Of a stretch of DNA of 64,000 bases, positions 45,917-57,640 are shown piece after piece. The position numbers and the translations under genes were made by a program. The notes beneath the pieces were generated by a model. The model saw nothing but the letters and a program-made list of their open reading frames with translations. It ran no database searches and was not told the DNA's origin. The stretch lies in the NCBI GenBank assembly GCA_020152595.1, contig JAIGNY010003250.1, positions 889,001-953,000 on the forward strand, given 5' to 3'. Source of the stretch: Chiridota heheva (taxonomy: Eukaryota; Echinodermata; Holothuroidea; Apodida; Chiridotidae). Position 1 is the stretch's first letter. Every line of letters begins with the position of its first letter.

Positions 45917-47305
45917 TAGCTTTTGGTTCCGATGCAATAGCATCAGGAACCTATGTGGTTATGATGGTGTGTGTGTATGTATGGAAGTGTGTGTGTATGT
46001 AGGTTTGTGATGGTACAGCTCGTTAACGCAATATCTCAAGAGCGATACACTAATACTACATATAATTGGAACTGGATTCCTATCATATGTGGTACACAGA
46101 TAGCCCATGGTCTGTAGATGTGCCCTATTGATTTTGATGATGATGTCATGCATATTAATTAGTAGGCGGAGCTTATTGTAAAAGTCTTGAAATGTTCATA
46201 TTTTAAAAACCAAGAGTCTGTTTATTTCATATTTGTTATATTTATGATGTTAGCTAGTGGGTATGTTCATGGTATAAAAATGTTGAATTTCATTAATATG
46301 CACAGTGGGTGGGGCTTAATGTGATTTTGCTAAAAAGAGCTTGTAAACACGGTATCTCAAGAATAGTAAACTAGATTCATGTCATATTCAATACACAGAT
46401 AGCCCATGGTCTGTAGATGTGCCTTATTGTTTGTGATGTTGATGTCATGCATATTAATCAGTAGGTGAGGCCTAATGTAAAACTCTTGAAATGTTCATAT
46501 TTTACCAACTGCATGTATGTGTTGTGTTATATGTGGGATAATTATGATGTTAGCTGGTGTATACATGTTCATGATGTAAAAACGTTGAATTTCATTAATA
46601 TGCTTAGTGGGTTAGGCTTAATATGGTTTTGCTAAAAAAAGTTTGTAAACACAGTATCTCAAGAACGGTAAATTGGATTCTTGTCATATGTGGTACATAA
46701 ATAGCCCATGGTCTGTAGATGTGCCCTATTGTTTGTGGTGATAATACCATGCATATATTAATAAGTGGGTGGGGCTTGAAGTGAAAATATTTAAAAAGTG
46801 ATAAATGAGCGACTGTATATCTATTTTGCATATTGGGCATGATAATTTTGTTGGTTATTATGTACATGGCTTGTTTTATCAGATGTCATTAATATGCATG
46901 TTGGGCATGGCTAAATGTGAAAGTGATAAATGATGTAAACACCATATAATATATTTCATGAACAATATATCAAATTTTTGCTATATCAGATGGGTCATGG
47001 TCTGTACATATATTCCAATGTAATGGTAGTGATGTCATGAATATTAATGAGTAGGCAGGGCTTACTGACAAATTCTTGAAATATAATAAATAGCAACCGT
47101 TTTACATCATACTTCCTATGACAATGTTGTTAATCATATGGCAAATGCTAATGTTGTCAACATTTTATTGATCTGCATAGTGGGTGTGGCTTATGAATAA
47201 ATATCATGTAACAAATATTTCATGATATGCATTAACATGACAGTTAATACAAATTTTTTAAACCAATCAAAAAAGCATCGGAACCACAAAACCTTTTGGT
47301 TCGGG
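45917..47305. mobile_element. GGTTCCGATGC repeat element with internal tandem units
   Basis: It opens with GGTTCCGATGC AATA GCATCAGGAACC, a near-perfect hairpin, and closes with GCATCGGAACC...CCTTTTGGTTCGG. Inside, a unit of about 290 bp (ATCTCAAGA.CG.TA.A.T...ATAGCCCATGGTCTGTAGATG) repeats at about 46028, 46345 and 46650, with a fourth diverged copy at about 46930. A truncated copy of the right end lies at 52390-52555. It is clearly mobile; class unknown. Confidence 0.65.
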
Positions 47306-47434
47306 TTAAGTTATGGCTGATTAAGGTTCAAAGAATTTTTAATAGATGCAAAAATGTTGATGTATGATTGGATGGACAGTTCAATTGTTTTATGTATTTC
47401 TTTTGACTTTTCTTTTTATTCCTAAATCTCAGTC

Positions 47435-47575
47435 ACTGAAATTAATGGGAAAGTCTATTCCTGCTAGAAGTTTATAAGAGGCATGCATGGCAAAGACCTT
47501 TGGTCAGATTTCAGTGCACATCTTAAAAGAATTATGAGGAACATTTAAAAAACAAAGGACTTACCAAGTTTGCCC
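47435..47575 (+). repeat. Dispersed family R39, third copy
   Basis: It shares GGGAAAGTCTATTCCTGCTA with 39340-39359, followed by recognisable but diverged sequence down to ACCAAGTTT. Confidence 0.6.
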
Positions 47576-48234
47576 TGTGTTACATTACGAAACTTGCATG
47601 AAATATGCAAATTGATGCCTGAGATTTAAAAGGGTCAAGGTTTAACTGATTTTGATGAAATGTTTGCTGCAGGTTTTAAATTGGATCGATTTTAAAGCAA
47701 TTTAGCTAATGTTGCCTCAATACATCCTTATACATTTAAAGGTCTGCATTATGTATTATCTTAACCATCTAGGATGCTCCAGGCAATATTTGCCAGTCCT
47801 CATTAAATTACTGTAAATCATGTAAAGGAAATTGCCAGAATTGAGTTCCATCCAAAATTGAACAAAGCATGATGAATAACTCTGGCTGTAAATTTTCAGT
47901 CCACTGCATCCAAACTCATCAGAGTGTTTATAACTCGCTGATGAAAACATTCTTTTAAAAGTACAAACGAATCCTCAGCCCCACAGTACACGCATTACTT
48001 GGCCCTGCAGTAACCAAATCCACAATACCTGGCTCTTCACAGTGAAGTTACATTGTGTGGCTGTAGATGATTGGGAGTGTAATTACTGATGTGTAAAATC
48101 ACTGAACTATCTGTGGTGGTTTTTTTAATTGCTTCTATAGCAGAGTCTAAAAGTCATACCCGCCAAAATGGAGGTTTTTGCGGGTGAAAAGACTGAAAAT
48201 TTGTAGCGAGGATTGGGCGTAATGACATAAAGAG

Positions 48235-48565
48235 CTCCATGAACATAATGCATTTGTCAGTTCTATGATTCACCCCGACCACCCCCGGCAATGTGAGTCA
48301 AAGGTGGGTCATTGACATATGAAATAGTGATTCACATGTGCGTCATTGTACCAAATTGTCATTCACCAGAGTGACTATGGGGTAAGTCAATTTACTTCAG
48401 ACCCATTGACTTTGTTCAGAGAAGAGTGATTTTGGGTAAGTCTTTTGCACAAGAAATGTCAGTCACCTAAGTGACTGAGGGGTGCATCAATGTACATGTT
48501 TTGACCATCCACCTTAGTGCAATGATCACCTTATCTGAAAGGGAGAGGGGGTGTAAGTGTGAATT
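48235..48565. repeat. GTCA-rich dispersed repeat, copy 2
   Basis: Aligns with 44510-44830 (GTCATTGTACCAAATTGTCA in both; TCACCAGAGTGACT in both). Confidence 0.75.
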
Positions 48566-49485
48566 AAACAATTGACAAGTGCATTACAAGACCACACAGT
48601 ATTATTATAGTTTGTACACAAAATAAGTATTATGAATAAACATTTACTAAGTCCCTGTTTTGTCTTATATAGCAAACCTCACATATTTTCAGGTGCTGAA
48701 AAATATTTAAGATATAATCAGCCATGCCAAAAAAGTACAGAAAATTTGAATTAAGTATTTCTATTGAAAAAAAAAACTGGCTGAAAAGTGAGGATGCAGT
48801 TTTAGACCCAGCAAATTTCTACCAAATAGTTATCTGAGATTTATAAACTTCAACTAAAATTCAAAAATTAATTATCACTAAATAATTGTATCACTTTAGG
48901 AGGCAAAACAGGTTCTTTTATTTAGATAAAAAAAAGAAAATCATCACTTGTGGGTATACCCCCTTCCTGTAGTTCTCCTGTATGTCACTGTTTCACAACC
49001 TTTGCTGTACAATAATGTCTTTCTCTGAGAGAATTTCAGCAAATATAAATAATGGCTATTAAGTTAAAATGGGAGGTCTTTTATGTGCAGCAAATATACC
49101 TGCCATATACACCCTTCTTGCATGGTTGTTGAGGGTCAGTAAACTGCATAAGCAAGTAGAACATTCCATTGTTACAGCTTTGTTTTTCTTGGAGATAATG
49201 AGGTCAGACAGGGATATCCTGTCCTATAATGCCCTGGTGTAATATTTCAATAAAATAAATCTGCTTTCACCGAAGGCTATGAATGATTGCATATCAGTTT
49301 GTTTGATCATGGAGGTAGTGGTACCTCCATGGTTTGATCAGGGATAAGTTTCATTTTCGATGTCCAGGAGCAGGGAATGAGAACAGCGATGCCACAAATG
49401 TTTTAAAAGTGAGGGGTTTTTCAGGTTTTGTGGATCATCTTATCATTTTTGTTGTTATTTGGCTAGAAAGCAAACTGGCTTTTGC
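48566..49485. other. Intronic stretch, nothing recognised
   Basis: AT-rich unique sequence. A small inverted pair GGAGGTAGTGGTACCTCC lies at about 49313-49330. No gene. Confidence 0.55.
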
Positions 49486-49885
49486 TTTTTCTGAAAAAGT
49501 GTTGAGGGGGTGGGTGGGGGGGAGGCTTTTTTGAAAAAGTGTTGAGGGGGTGGGGGAGGGGGAGGATGAGCACTGACTGAGACTGAGTGGTAGCAGAAAA
49601 CTTCCTAAATATGAAATGAAGAGTAGTAAATTTAAATGGAAAGATGTTCTTATAACGTTCAAAAAATGGACTTCAGTAATTTGAATGACATAAAACGGGG
49701 AGGCTTTTTCTGAAAAAGTGTTGAGGGGGGTGGGGAGGGGGGAGGATGAGCACTGACTGAGACTGAGTGGTAACAGAAAACTTCCTAAATATGAAATGAA
49801 GAGTAGTAAATTCAAATGGAAAGATGTTCTTATAACGTTCAAAAAATGGACTTCAGTAAAATGAATGACATAAAACGTTCCCTTT
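49486..49885. repeat. 179-bp tandem duplication with G-rich tract
   Basis: 49523-49700 and 49702-49880 are nearly identical and each includes GGTGGGG/GAGGGGG runs. A shorter partial unit precedes them at 49486. The G runs on + could form quadruplexes; that is an inference. Confidence 0.92.
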
Positions 49886-50289
49886 CTTCCGATACATCAC
49901 CTTTTTAGCGAACATCAATATTTCTCACCTATGGTTCATTTTCAATTGACTTTTAATGAGAAGTCTTGCTTGCTTTTTTCATGGGTTTTGTTCTTACTTT
50001 TTGGACTGAAATTGAATGAAGCACACGTTCCCTCTTTTGGACCATGTTTGATGAGGCTGGGTTAATATTCCTGACTGTAAGAGTTTCTTCAATGTCACGT
50101 TCCTTCTTTTGGCCCATGTGTGATGATAATTTCTGACTCTGTAGGAGTTTCTTCAATGTCAGTCTCTACCAATTCAATTGTTATAATTGTTTTCTTTCTC
50201 ATATGCAGTCAATTGTTTTCTTTCCCATATACAGTCACTGTTTTCTTTCCCATATGCAATCTTGACTACTTTACTTACAACAATGCATC

Positions 50290-51045
50290 TTGACACATGT
50301 CTGTGCTCTATAAAACATGTCTGTGATCTCTGAAACATGTCTGTGCCTTATGAAACATGTCTGTGCTCTCGGAGACATGTCTGTGTTTTCTCTCGGAGAC
50401 ATGTCTGTGCTTTCTGAGACATGTCTGTGCTCTCTGAAACATGCCTGTGCTCTCTGAAACATGTCTGTGCTCTCTAAAACATGTCTGCACTCTGAGACAT
50501 GTCTTTGCTCTCTAAAACATGTCTGTGCTCTCTAAAACATATCTGTGTCTCTCTGAGACTTGTATGTGCTCTCTGAGACATGTCTGCTCTCTGAAACATG
50601 ACTGCACTCGCTGAGACATGTCTGCTCTCTGAGACATGTCTGCTCTCTGAGACATGTAGTCTGTGCTCTCTGAAACATGTCTGTACTCTCTGAGACATGT
50701 CTATGTTCTTTTAAACATGTCTGCACTCTCTGGAACATGTTTGTGCTCTCTGAAACATGTCTGTGCTCTCTGAGACATGTCTACTCTACCTGATACAGGT
50801 ATGTGCTCTGTGAAACATGTCTGTGCTATCTGAAACATGTCTGTGATCTTTGAAACATGTCTGTGCTCTCTAAAATATTTCTGTGCTCTCTGAAACATGT
50901 CTGTGCTCTGTCAGACATTTCTGCTCTATCTGAGACATGTCTGTGCTCTATGAAACATATCTGTGCTCTCTGAAACATGTCTGTGCTCTCTGAAACATGT
51001 CTGTGCTCTCTGAAACATGTCTGTGCTCTTTGAAACATGTCTGCA
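50290..51045. repeat. 20-bp minisatellite, about 36 copies
   Basis: The unit GAAACATGTCTGTGCTCTCT varies by GAGAC and CTGCTC forms. Minus-strand ORFs of the RHVSES type follow the repeat. Confidence 0.96.
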
Positions 51046-51654
51046 CATGTGACATACTGTACTTATCAATATATTATGTTTACTGACAGGACTGTAATTT
51101 TGATCTTTAAATTTTATGGGACATTCAGCTGTCTTATTTTGTATTTGACATTCCCCCTTCTGTTTTCTATGAATGCAAACTTCCGCACATGGCAATACTT
51201 TTAAATCTGAGAAGTGAGTCTTCTGCATTAGCTTTTTTGTGTCTATTAGTTATTTTGACTTCCTAAAAATCCTTCTTTCCCATTTCATTACTTTACTGTA
51301 CATTTATCTGATAATATGTAGTAGTAGATCTTTGGGTATTTGATTATCGACGACTGTTTTGTATTCATGCTGAAAATGATTTGATACTGATTTGGAAATA
51401 AATGAAAAGAAAGTTGAACTTCTGTAAAGATATCAATTCTGCCCGATTTTTAATGGTTGAATGCAGAATGTTTTGTTTTATAATCTTTTGCCGAACTTTG
51501 ATGCAGCAGACAAGCTGCAAGGATTCAGGCATATTTCGTAGAAATTGACTGTTAAAAATTAGGGTATTCAAGGGTATTCAATATTCTTTGAAGCTTTGAA
51601 GTAAAATATCCTATTTAGATCAAATGGATACATGGTATTTACAATTCATTGCCA
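51046..51654. other. Intronic stretch, nothing recognised
   Basis: Unique AT-rich sequence before the SINE fragment. No gene. Confidence 0.55.
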
Positions 51655-51661
51655 CTCAGAA

Positions 51662-51765
51662 AATCTAGAGGTCCTGGGTTCGTTACCCAGTGGGTTGTCC
51701 TTTACCAGTGCTTCTCAACTGGTTTATCAAATGGCTGCGAATATCTCTATATAACCTTAGCTGTT
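51662..51765 (+). mobile_element. SINE fragment, same family as 7545-7625
   Basis: CTGGGTTCGTTACCCAGTGG (B-box-like within a small hairpin) then CCAGTGCTTCTCAACTGG and a short common tail. It ends about 85 bp before exon e. Confidence 0.6.
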
Positions 51766-51848
51766 GCAGAAGGGATGTAAAATACCCACCTGCCATTGCC
51801 ATTGAAGAAATTTGTCTATTTATCATTTTTTATATTCTTTATTTTCAG

Positions 51849-52001
51849 GCGAGGCATGAAACGAATAACACTGCACTAGACAAGGAGGCAGAGTCTATCA
51901 TCATGGTGCTGCAGGAGGAGTTGATCGCTGTAAGGTTACGAGAGGCGGAGACAGCCGAGACCCTGCAAGGTCTCACCAAGAAGATCAAGAGTTTAGAGGA
52001 G
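51849..52001 (+). CDS. EVI5: EVI5-like gene, exon e: coiled-coil repeat motif 1
   Basis: A 153-nt exon, 51 codons, phase 0 at both ends. It contains VLQEELIAVRLREAETAETL, the hallmark repeated motif of EVI5 coiled coils (LQEELIAVKLREAEA in relatives), followed by KKIKSLEE, equivalent to the family's LKELRQQVKDLEE. The acceptor is ATTTTCAG at 51848 and the donor is GTTTGT at 52002. GC-rich relative to the intron. The preceding family motif (an ELVQARLSEAE-type repeat) is not adjacent and was not found in the long intron. Confidence 0.92.
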
Positions 52002-52556
52002 GTTTGTACTTGCAAATTTGGGTTGCCTATACCGGCCAAAATCGCTTAAAAATCGGCCAGATCAGATTAAAAAGGCCAAAAAAAGTTTGACAAAGCAAAA
52101 ATAAGTTAAAAGTAACACGAGGTAGAACAGAGGGTAGATATAGGGCCCTCATTTAGACAAATACTTGTCTTGCATGCAAAAATCAACTCCTATGAAAATC
52201 TGTTCAATCTGTATCATATATAGTATAGTACTGAAAAATACGTCAGAGCGTGTTCAAAGCACCAATATTTTGTTCAGAACCTGAGATGGGCCCGTTTTTC
52301 TTATAAATTAGGTAAAATATGCTTAGTAAATAATGATACCCATAGATATAATCCTTAGGCGTAAAGTATAAATTGACCAAATACCTAATGTTGTCAACAT
52401 TTTTATTGATCTGCATGGTGGGTGTGGCTTATAAATAAATATCCTGGAAGAAATATTTCATGATATGCAATGACATGACACTTAATACAAATTTTGCATA
52501 TCAATCAGCTTATGAAAAAGAAGCATCGGAATCACAAAACCTTTTGGCTCTGGTTT

Positions 52557-52968
52557 CTATTGATCGCAAGAAATCTGGGATGTAATCGACCACATATCTG
52601 CAGGACCGAACATAGGGGCCTACATTTGTAATTAAAAATATCACAGATTTCTCGCAATCAATAAGAACAATTGAAAACCGGAAGGGACGTTACCAGCACA
52701 GCTGCGTTACCAGCGCGGCTGCGTTACCGGCGTGGCTGCGTTACCGGCGCGGCAGTACCACCGGCGCGGCGGCGGCGTTACCACCGGCGCGGCGGCGGCG
52801 TTACCACCGGTGCGGCAGCGGCGTTACCACCGGCGCGGCGGAGACGTTACCACCGGTGCGGCGGCGGCATTACCACCTGCGCGGCGGCGCCGTTAGCGTT
52901 ACCGACACAGCTAGCATGGCGGCGTTCCCTTCCAAATTGATTTATGGGACGATAACTTTCCCTTTATC
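52557..52968 (-). mobile_element. Element family M5, copy with expanded CpG-rich core
   Basis: The minus strand reads ...AAAGGGAAAGTTATCGTCCC, ATAAATCAATTTGG, CGCCGCCATGCTAGC, matching 29154-29230. At the other end TATTGATCGCAAGAAATCTG (52557) and CAGATTTCTCGCAATCAATA (52645) form an inverted repeat. Between them lies the minisatellite 52685-52895. Confidence 0.65.
52685..52895. repeat. CpG-rich minisatellite inside M5
   Basis: Units of 17-27 bp built on GCGTTACCACCGGCGCGGCGGC with variants, about 9-10 copies. GC content is very high and CpG dense compared with the surrounding intron. Confidence 0.92.
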
Positions 52969-53216
52969 ATCCCCAATTTGCAGTTGTTTCCTCCTTCCAC
53001 CTATTTGATAGGTAGACTCATCCCTAATTCAAAGCACATATGTGGGTTAAGATTTGTCCATATGTAGGTTCAGATTTGTCCGTGTGTGGGTTGAGATTTG
53101 TCCATATGTGGGGTAGATCTGCATTGCTTCTCGTGGTTTAAATGAGCACTGTGTCATGCCCATAGAACCATCTTCATGTCATAGCTTAGTCTGGTTTATT
53201 TCCTCATTTTTTGCAG

Positions 53217-53363
53217 TTGAACAAGAAAACCAAAGATGATCCAGGACATTCCATCGAATCGTTGCAAGATGAGCTGATTGCAGTTAAACTCAGGGAAGCA
53301 GAGGCAAATCTTTCTCTCAAGGAGTTAAGGTTAACGGTCAATGACCTTGAGAGTCAGTGGCAG
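53217..53363 (+). CDS. EVI5: EVI5-like gene, exon f: coiled-coil repeat motif 2
   Basis: A 147-nt exon, 49 codons, phase 0 at both ends. It contains SLQDELIAVKLREAEANLSL, the second copy of the ELIAVKLREAE motif, then KELRLTVNDLESQWQ. Family members carry the same motif repeated along the coil with LQDEL spacing. The acceptor is TTTGCAG at 53216 and the donor is GTTGGT at 53364. The DIRS-like element begins about 28 nt further on. No later exon is visible, so the rest of the coil and the C-terminus should lie to the right of the window. Confidence 0.92.
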
Positions 53364-53390
53364 GTTGGTCATTCATAGAGGGATATTTCT

Positions 53391-53522
53391 AGTTATACCT
53401 TACCTTCCATGCCATAAATATGCAATCTGGTCACATGACCTGATTTTAACGCACTTCTAAGCGACCTTAAAAACGTAGTTACCAGCCAAGTCTTGACCTC
53501 CATATTACCTCTACTAACTTTC
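53391..53522 (+). repeat. DIRS left inverted terminal repeat
   Basis: AGTTATACCTTACCTTCCAT ... ATGCAATCTGGTCACATG ... CTCCATATTACCTCTACTAA. It pairs with 59636-59767 at roughly 88-90 percent. Confidence 0.9.
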
Positions 53523-56200
53523 ACTTCTTTTCAGGGCGTTGTTTTCACAACATCGCTGGAAGTGGTCAAATTTTCTTTTATAGATTTAACCTTTTTCTAA
53601 CAATTTTCTTCCTTGCAGCTTCTACCAGGCAGGGTTTTACTCTGCTCTATCTTATCCGCTTCGCCTTTTCAAGTCTTCTGAGGTAAAGACGAGGTAGCCA
53701 TGGGTCCGGGATTTCTTTGGTCTGACTCACAGGACTTGCCCGTGTAGCCTACACTTAGGATAAAGTGCTTTTTTTCTCCATCCTTACAAAGCGGGTGGCT
53801 AGTTTGAGAGAGTCCCACTCTCGCGGCGGGTGTTTTTAGGCCCTAGAGCACCAAGTGTGCCTGTCTAGTGGACCTCTTGCCCCTGGGTTTAAGTGTTTTT
53901 CACTCTTGGCCCTGCCCTTCCACGAGGAGAGCCTAGCGTTATACTAAGCATTGTATTAACATGTTAGGATATCTTCAGTACAGGTTCTCGTATGCATTAG
54001 GCCAATTTCTGCAATCAATTTTGGTGCATGCGTATTGGGTCAACGTCACCACAGGGTGTTCGAGGAGTTGGCTTCTTACAGCTCCAAGGAGTTACAGTTG
54101 TTACAAGAGAGCCTATATTTTATTTATCATTACCAGTACATATTGTGTATTTGTTTTTCTCGCATATAATTATAGACAAAGTGGTTAATTTTCAAGATTG
54201 AATATTGGGGCGTTGGAGAGACCTTGAGGGGGTTTCTCCGACGTCCTCTTTACAGGAGATCTAATCTTTTCTTTTTATCTCCACAGACGCCAAATTAATC
54301 AGTGGTTTGTGTTTTTCACGCTACCCCTACGCTATTAAAGAATTTACGTTCGGTGCATTTTCTTGGGTTTTAGAAAAATTTCCAATAGAAATTTTTCTGA
54401 TGAAATCTTTTGATGTACTAAAATGCTGTGGCTTGCCTCTCTATGTTTGACGAAGGGTCGTAGGTACATCCTTTGAGGGGCGTCTTGGTGTAAGTGAATG
54501 TGTATGCATTCATGTATATATATATTTTTACTTTTCAGATAAACGCCAAGAGGCGGCATGAATCAATTAGTCTCAGAGTTTCTACTTACGTGAGGGCCAC
54601 TTTCTCGATAGATTACTGAGTCGTGTAGGCCTGTGTTTGTAGTTTACTTTGTTAAGTTTTGCCTAATTAACCCCTGGAGGCCTCTGACTTGATAGATTAC
54701 TGAGTCGGGAGGGCCATGGGTGCAGTTTATTAGACGTATAGTTACCTGAGTCTATATTAATAAGCTAGGTGGCGTCCTAGACGCCACTTAAAAACCACTA
54801 TGAAGAAGCGCCCCCTTCTCGATAAGATTACTGAGTTGTGGGAGGCGCATATTTTTAGTGGGTAAACCCTTTGTACACCGCTGTGGTTCGCGGTTCCGCG
54901 ATAGGGACTGGTAGGGCCATGTTAAGGCGTCGCCCAAAGAGGTTATACGTGAGTCACAAGTGATTTCACGGGTCTTTTCTGGTCCGTACGGCTTCGATGA
55001 TCGGATCTATATGGTTCCACGGCCCATGTTCACGGCTCCACGGTTCGTGTTTACGGCTCTGTATGGAGACATTAGACGGCTCCATGGCCCGTGTTTACAG
55101 GTCCGTACGGGTCCATTGAATGGCTTCATATGGCTCCACGGCCCGTGTTCACGGGTCTGTTGGACAGCTGGACAGTTCCATATGGCTCCGTGACCCACGG
55201 GTCCATACAGCTCCGGTGAATGGGCTCGTACGGCTCCATAGTTTTGTAACGGGATAAGGAACACCGTACGATTAACTCCGAAATACACCCACTAGCTACA
55301 AAGCTACATGGTCAGGTGACAAGTGACAATCTTCGCAATTATAACACTACGAGAGCTATTTTCTTCTTGGTCCCGTAGCCATTAGCTACGCAGTTCCACG
55401 GCCGTGTGAACGCCATTAATAAAATTGTCCGCATTGAACATTACAATTCCGCAATTATTTTCACCAGTATCATGGACAGGGAGGACAGGTCCCTGAGTGT
55501 CGGTGCATTATACACAAGATTTCCCGCGATGCATAGCATGTAAACGCTTCTTTAAATTATGCTCCGGTGACATCCATCTCACGTGTTACGCAGTGTTTGG
55601 CACCACTGCGGTACGTGTTAGCGTACGCCTAGTCAGCTGCAGGGGCCTGTCGTCTGGTGCCTTGCTGAGAGTGGGCGGGAGGGGGATGCGGATTTAGCCT
55701 GGGTGGGACGATCTTTGGAAGACTCAAAAGTTGTAAGCGAAGACGTAGTCTTTTTCTTCTCTTCCCGCACGTCACCGCCCTTCTGCCCCCGTACAGGGCC
55801 GGGTGCGTCTAACCAGTAATGGGTCCATCGTTGCTGTAACGCAATAACAGGACCCTATACAGCTTCTTCCTCTCGCCAGGAGTCTATGGACCAGCAGAGT
55901 GAAAGTGGCAGAGACCGGTCAACGCTCCTTCCCCTCTGCACGCAGAGCGGGTACCTCCTTCTCCCGAGGGAAGGGGAAGGGTAAGGGACAGCATTTTTGA
56001 CCCACTCCCGATGCCCCCCCGTTGATGGGTGTTCCAGTCGGGGGCATTTGGGGAAATTTTCAGAGGCATGGGAGAGAGTCACCACGGACAAATGAGTGCT
56101 ATGTACTATTCGGCAGGGTTACCCCCTAGAGTTCACGACTCTGCCGCCCCAAGGGGGGTCTTTCGCCTCACCCCCACGACTCACCCCCACGCCTCACCTG
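53523..56200. other. DIRS 5' region without recognisable gag
   Basis: About 2.7 kb with no sustained frame. It holds three copies of GATAGATTACTGAGTCG-type sequence (about 54608, 54691 and 54820). A cluster of GGCTCCACGGCCCGTGTTCAC-like short repeats lies at 55010-55230. GC content is higher than in the host introns. The ORFs here are short and show no zinc knuckle. Confidence 0.6.
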
Positions 56201-56269
56201 AGCGACCACTCAAGAGTTGTTGAGTACAAAAATCGGGGAGCTGCAGGTGAAAAGCGCCATCACCCCCAT

Positions 56270-56770
56270 TTCAAATCCTCCCAGGAATCTCGTAATGTTC
56301 ACATTTTTCCTGGCCCTCAAGAAGGGGAACAAGTGGCGCCCGATAATCAATCTGAGTTCAAGATGGAGACTCTTTACTCCATCCTCCCTCAGTTGACAAG
56401 GGGCCTGTAGGCCACCTCCATTGACCTGGCGGATGCATATCTCCATGTGCCAATGCTCGAGGAACACAGACGTTTTCTGTCGCTTCAATTCGAGGGAGTT
56501 ACACTATCGACTGCCCCCAGGGTCTTCACCTGGATAACAAGAGTTAGAGCGACTTTCCTACGAAAGCAAGGCATCAGAATCTTTATGTACCTAGACGACT
56601 GGCTGATCGTCGCAGTAGACGTTGCCACCATTGCGGAACACACGAACGTTGTCATAAGAGTGGCACAGGACTTAGGGTGGGTGATTAACCTCGCTAAGTC
56701 CAATCTAGTTCCTTCTCAGACTCCCACTTTTATGGGAGCAGTCCTGGATTTTACTCAAGGTCGTACATGA
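56270..56770 (+). pseudogene. DIRS reverse transcriptase remnant
   Basis: It shows FKMETLYSILPQL, then a stop, ATSIDLADAYLHVPM, TAPRVFTWITRVRATFLRK, then RIFMYLDDWLIVA with the YLDD catalytic box, and GWVINLAKSNLVPSQTPTF. These match the DIRS/Pat reverse transcriptase order (DLADAY.H.PI; TAPRVF; IF.YLDDWL; KS.L.P.Q). A TAG at about 56408 and an apparent loss before TAPRVF (the usual FRALPFGL segment is missing) disable it. Confidence 0.85.
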
Positions 56771-57029
56771 CTGATGGAGGAGCAGATCCTAGTCGTGAGG
56801 GCGGGAGCCGATGTCTTCTCTCCTTACCTGCGTCGCTGGCGAGAGCTTGGCTGGTATTCTTTGGATACCCAGCTAGCCTAGTAGATGCAGTCCCCATGTG
56901 CAGGTTTTACATGTGGGATCTACAATTTCATCTACTGGATCATTTTATACCATCCAGGAGAGATCTCAGTGTCCTTGTCCCCAGTACGCAGGCGGTGGTC
57001 CCCCACATTTGGTGGTGGTGGGTCCACTC

Positions 57030-57640
57030 TCACCTGTCACAGGGAGCGATTTTTCCGACAACACCACGGTAGTGGCGTTTATCAACAGACAGGGAAGCAC
57101 GAGATCCAGGAGTTTTTGGATCCTAGCCAAGTCCCTTCTGTTTTGGTGCATGACTAACAAGGTCACATTCCAGGCGGTCCACCTGCCAGGCAAGGAGAAC
57201 TCGATTGCGGATCTGTTATCCCGCCTCCAAGGAGCCCCCACAGAATGGGCCTTCCTCCCGCAGGTGGCTGAGGCGATCTGGTTGACCTTCAGTCTCCCGG
57301 ACGTAGATCTGTTCGCATCCATGAACAACCACAAGCTACCAATTTTTTGCGCTCTGACACCCGACCCGAGGGTCTGGTAAGTTGACGCATTCACGATCAG
57401 GTGGACCCACTCGTGGGCTACGCTTTCCCACCGTTCGCTCAGGTACCGAGAGTACTGGGCAAGGTGATGTACGATCAGTGTCCCATGTTTCTTCTGGTAG
57501 CTCCCAACTGGCCCGGAAAACTGTGGTTACCTCAGTTGCTAAATCTTGTCGCAGGTTTCCCGTACGAGCTTCCAGTCACGGACAAGTTAGTCTCAATCCC
57601 GGGCTCCAGCAAACTGCACCACAATCCAAGAGCACTCCAT
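57030..57640 (+). pseudogene. DIRS RNase H and connecting domain remnant
   Basis: SDNTTVVAFINRQGSTRS with the catalytic-type Asp, then HLPGKENSIADLLSR and VDLFASMNNHKLPIF. Another frame gives GYAFPPFAQVPRVL and LLVAPNWPGKLW. This order (RNase H, then VDLFA, then YAFPP, then AP.WP..W) is standard in DIRS polyproteins. At least one frameshift occurs near 57380. Confidence 0.85.

Larger units (their letters stand above)
52002..53216 (+). other. Intron between exons e and f
   Basis: A 1.2-kb intron, phase 0. It contains a truncated GGTTCCGATGC-type repeat end (52390-52555), an M5 element in inverse orientation and a CpG-rich minisatellite. The acceptor is TTTTTTGCAG at 53216. A short triplication of TTTGTCCATATGTGGG/GGTT lies at about 53040-53115. 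Confidence 0.85.

Noticed and set aside
55855-56091. Minus-strand ORFs in the DIRS region
   Set aside because: Opposite to the element's coding strand, with no similarity to gag or other domains.
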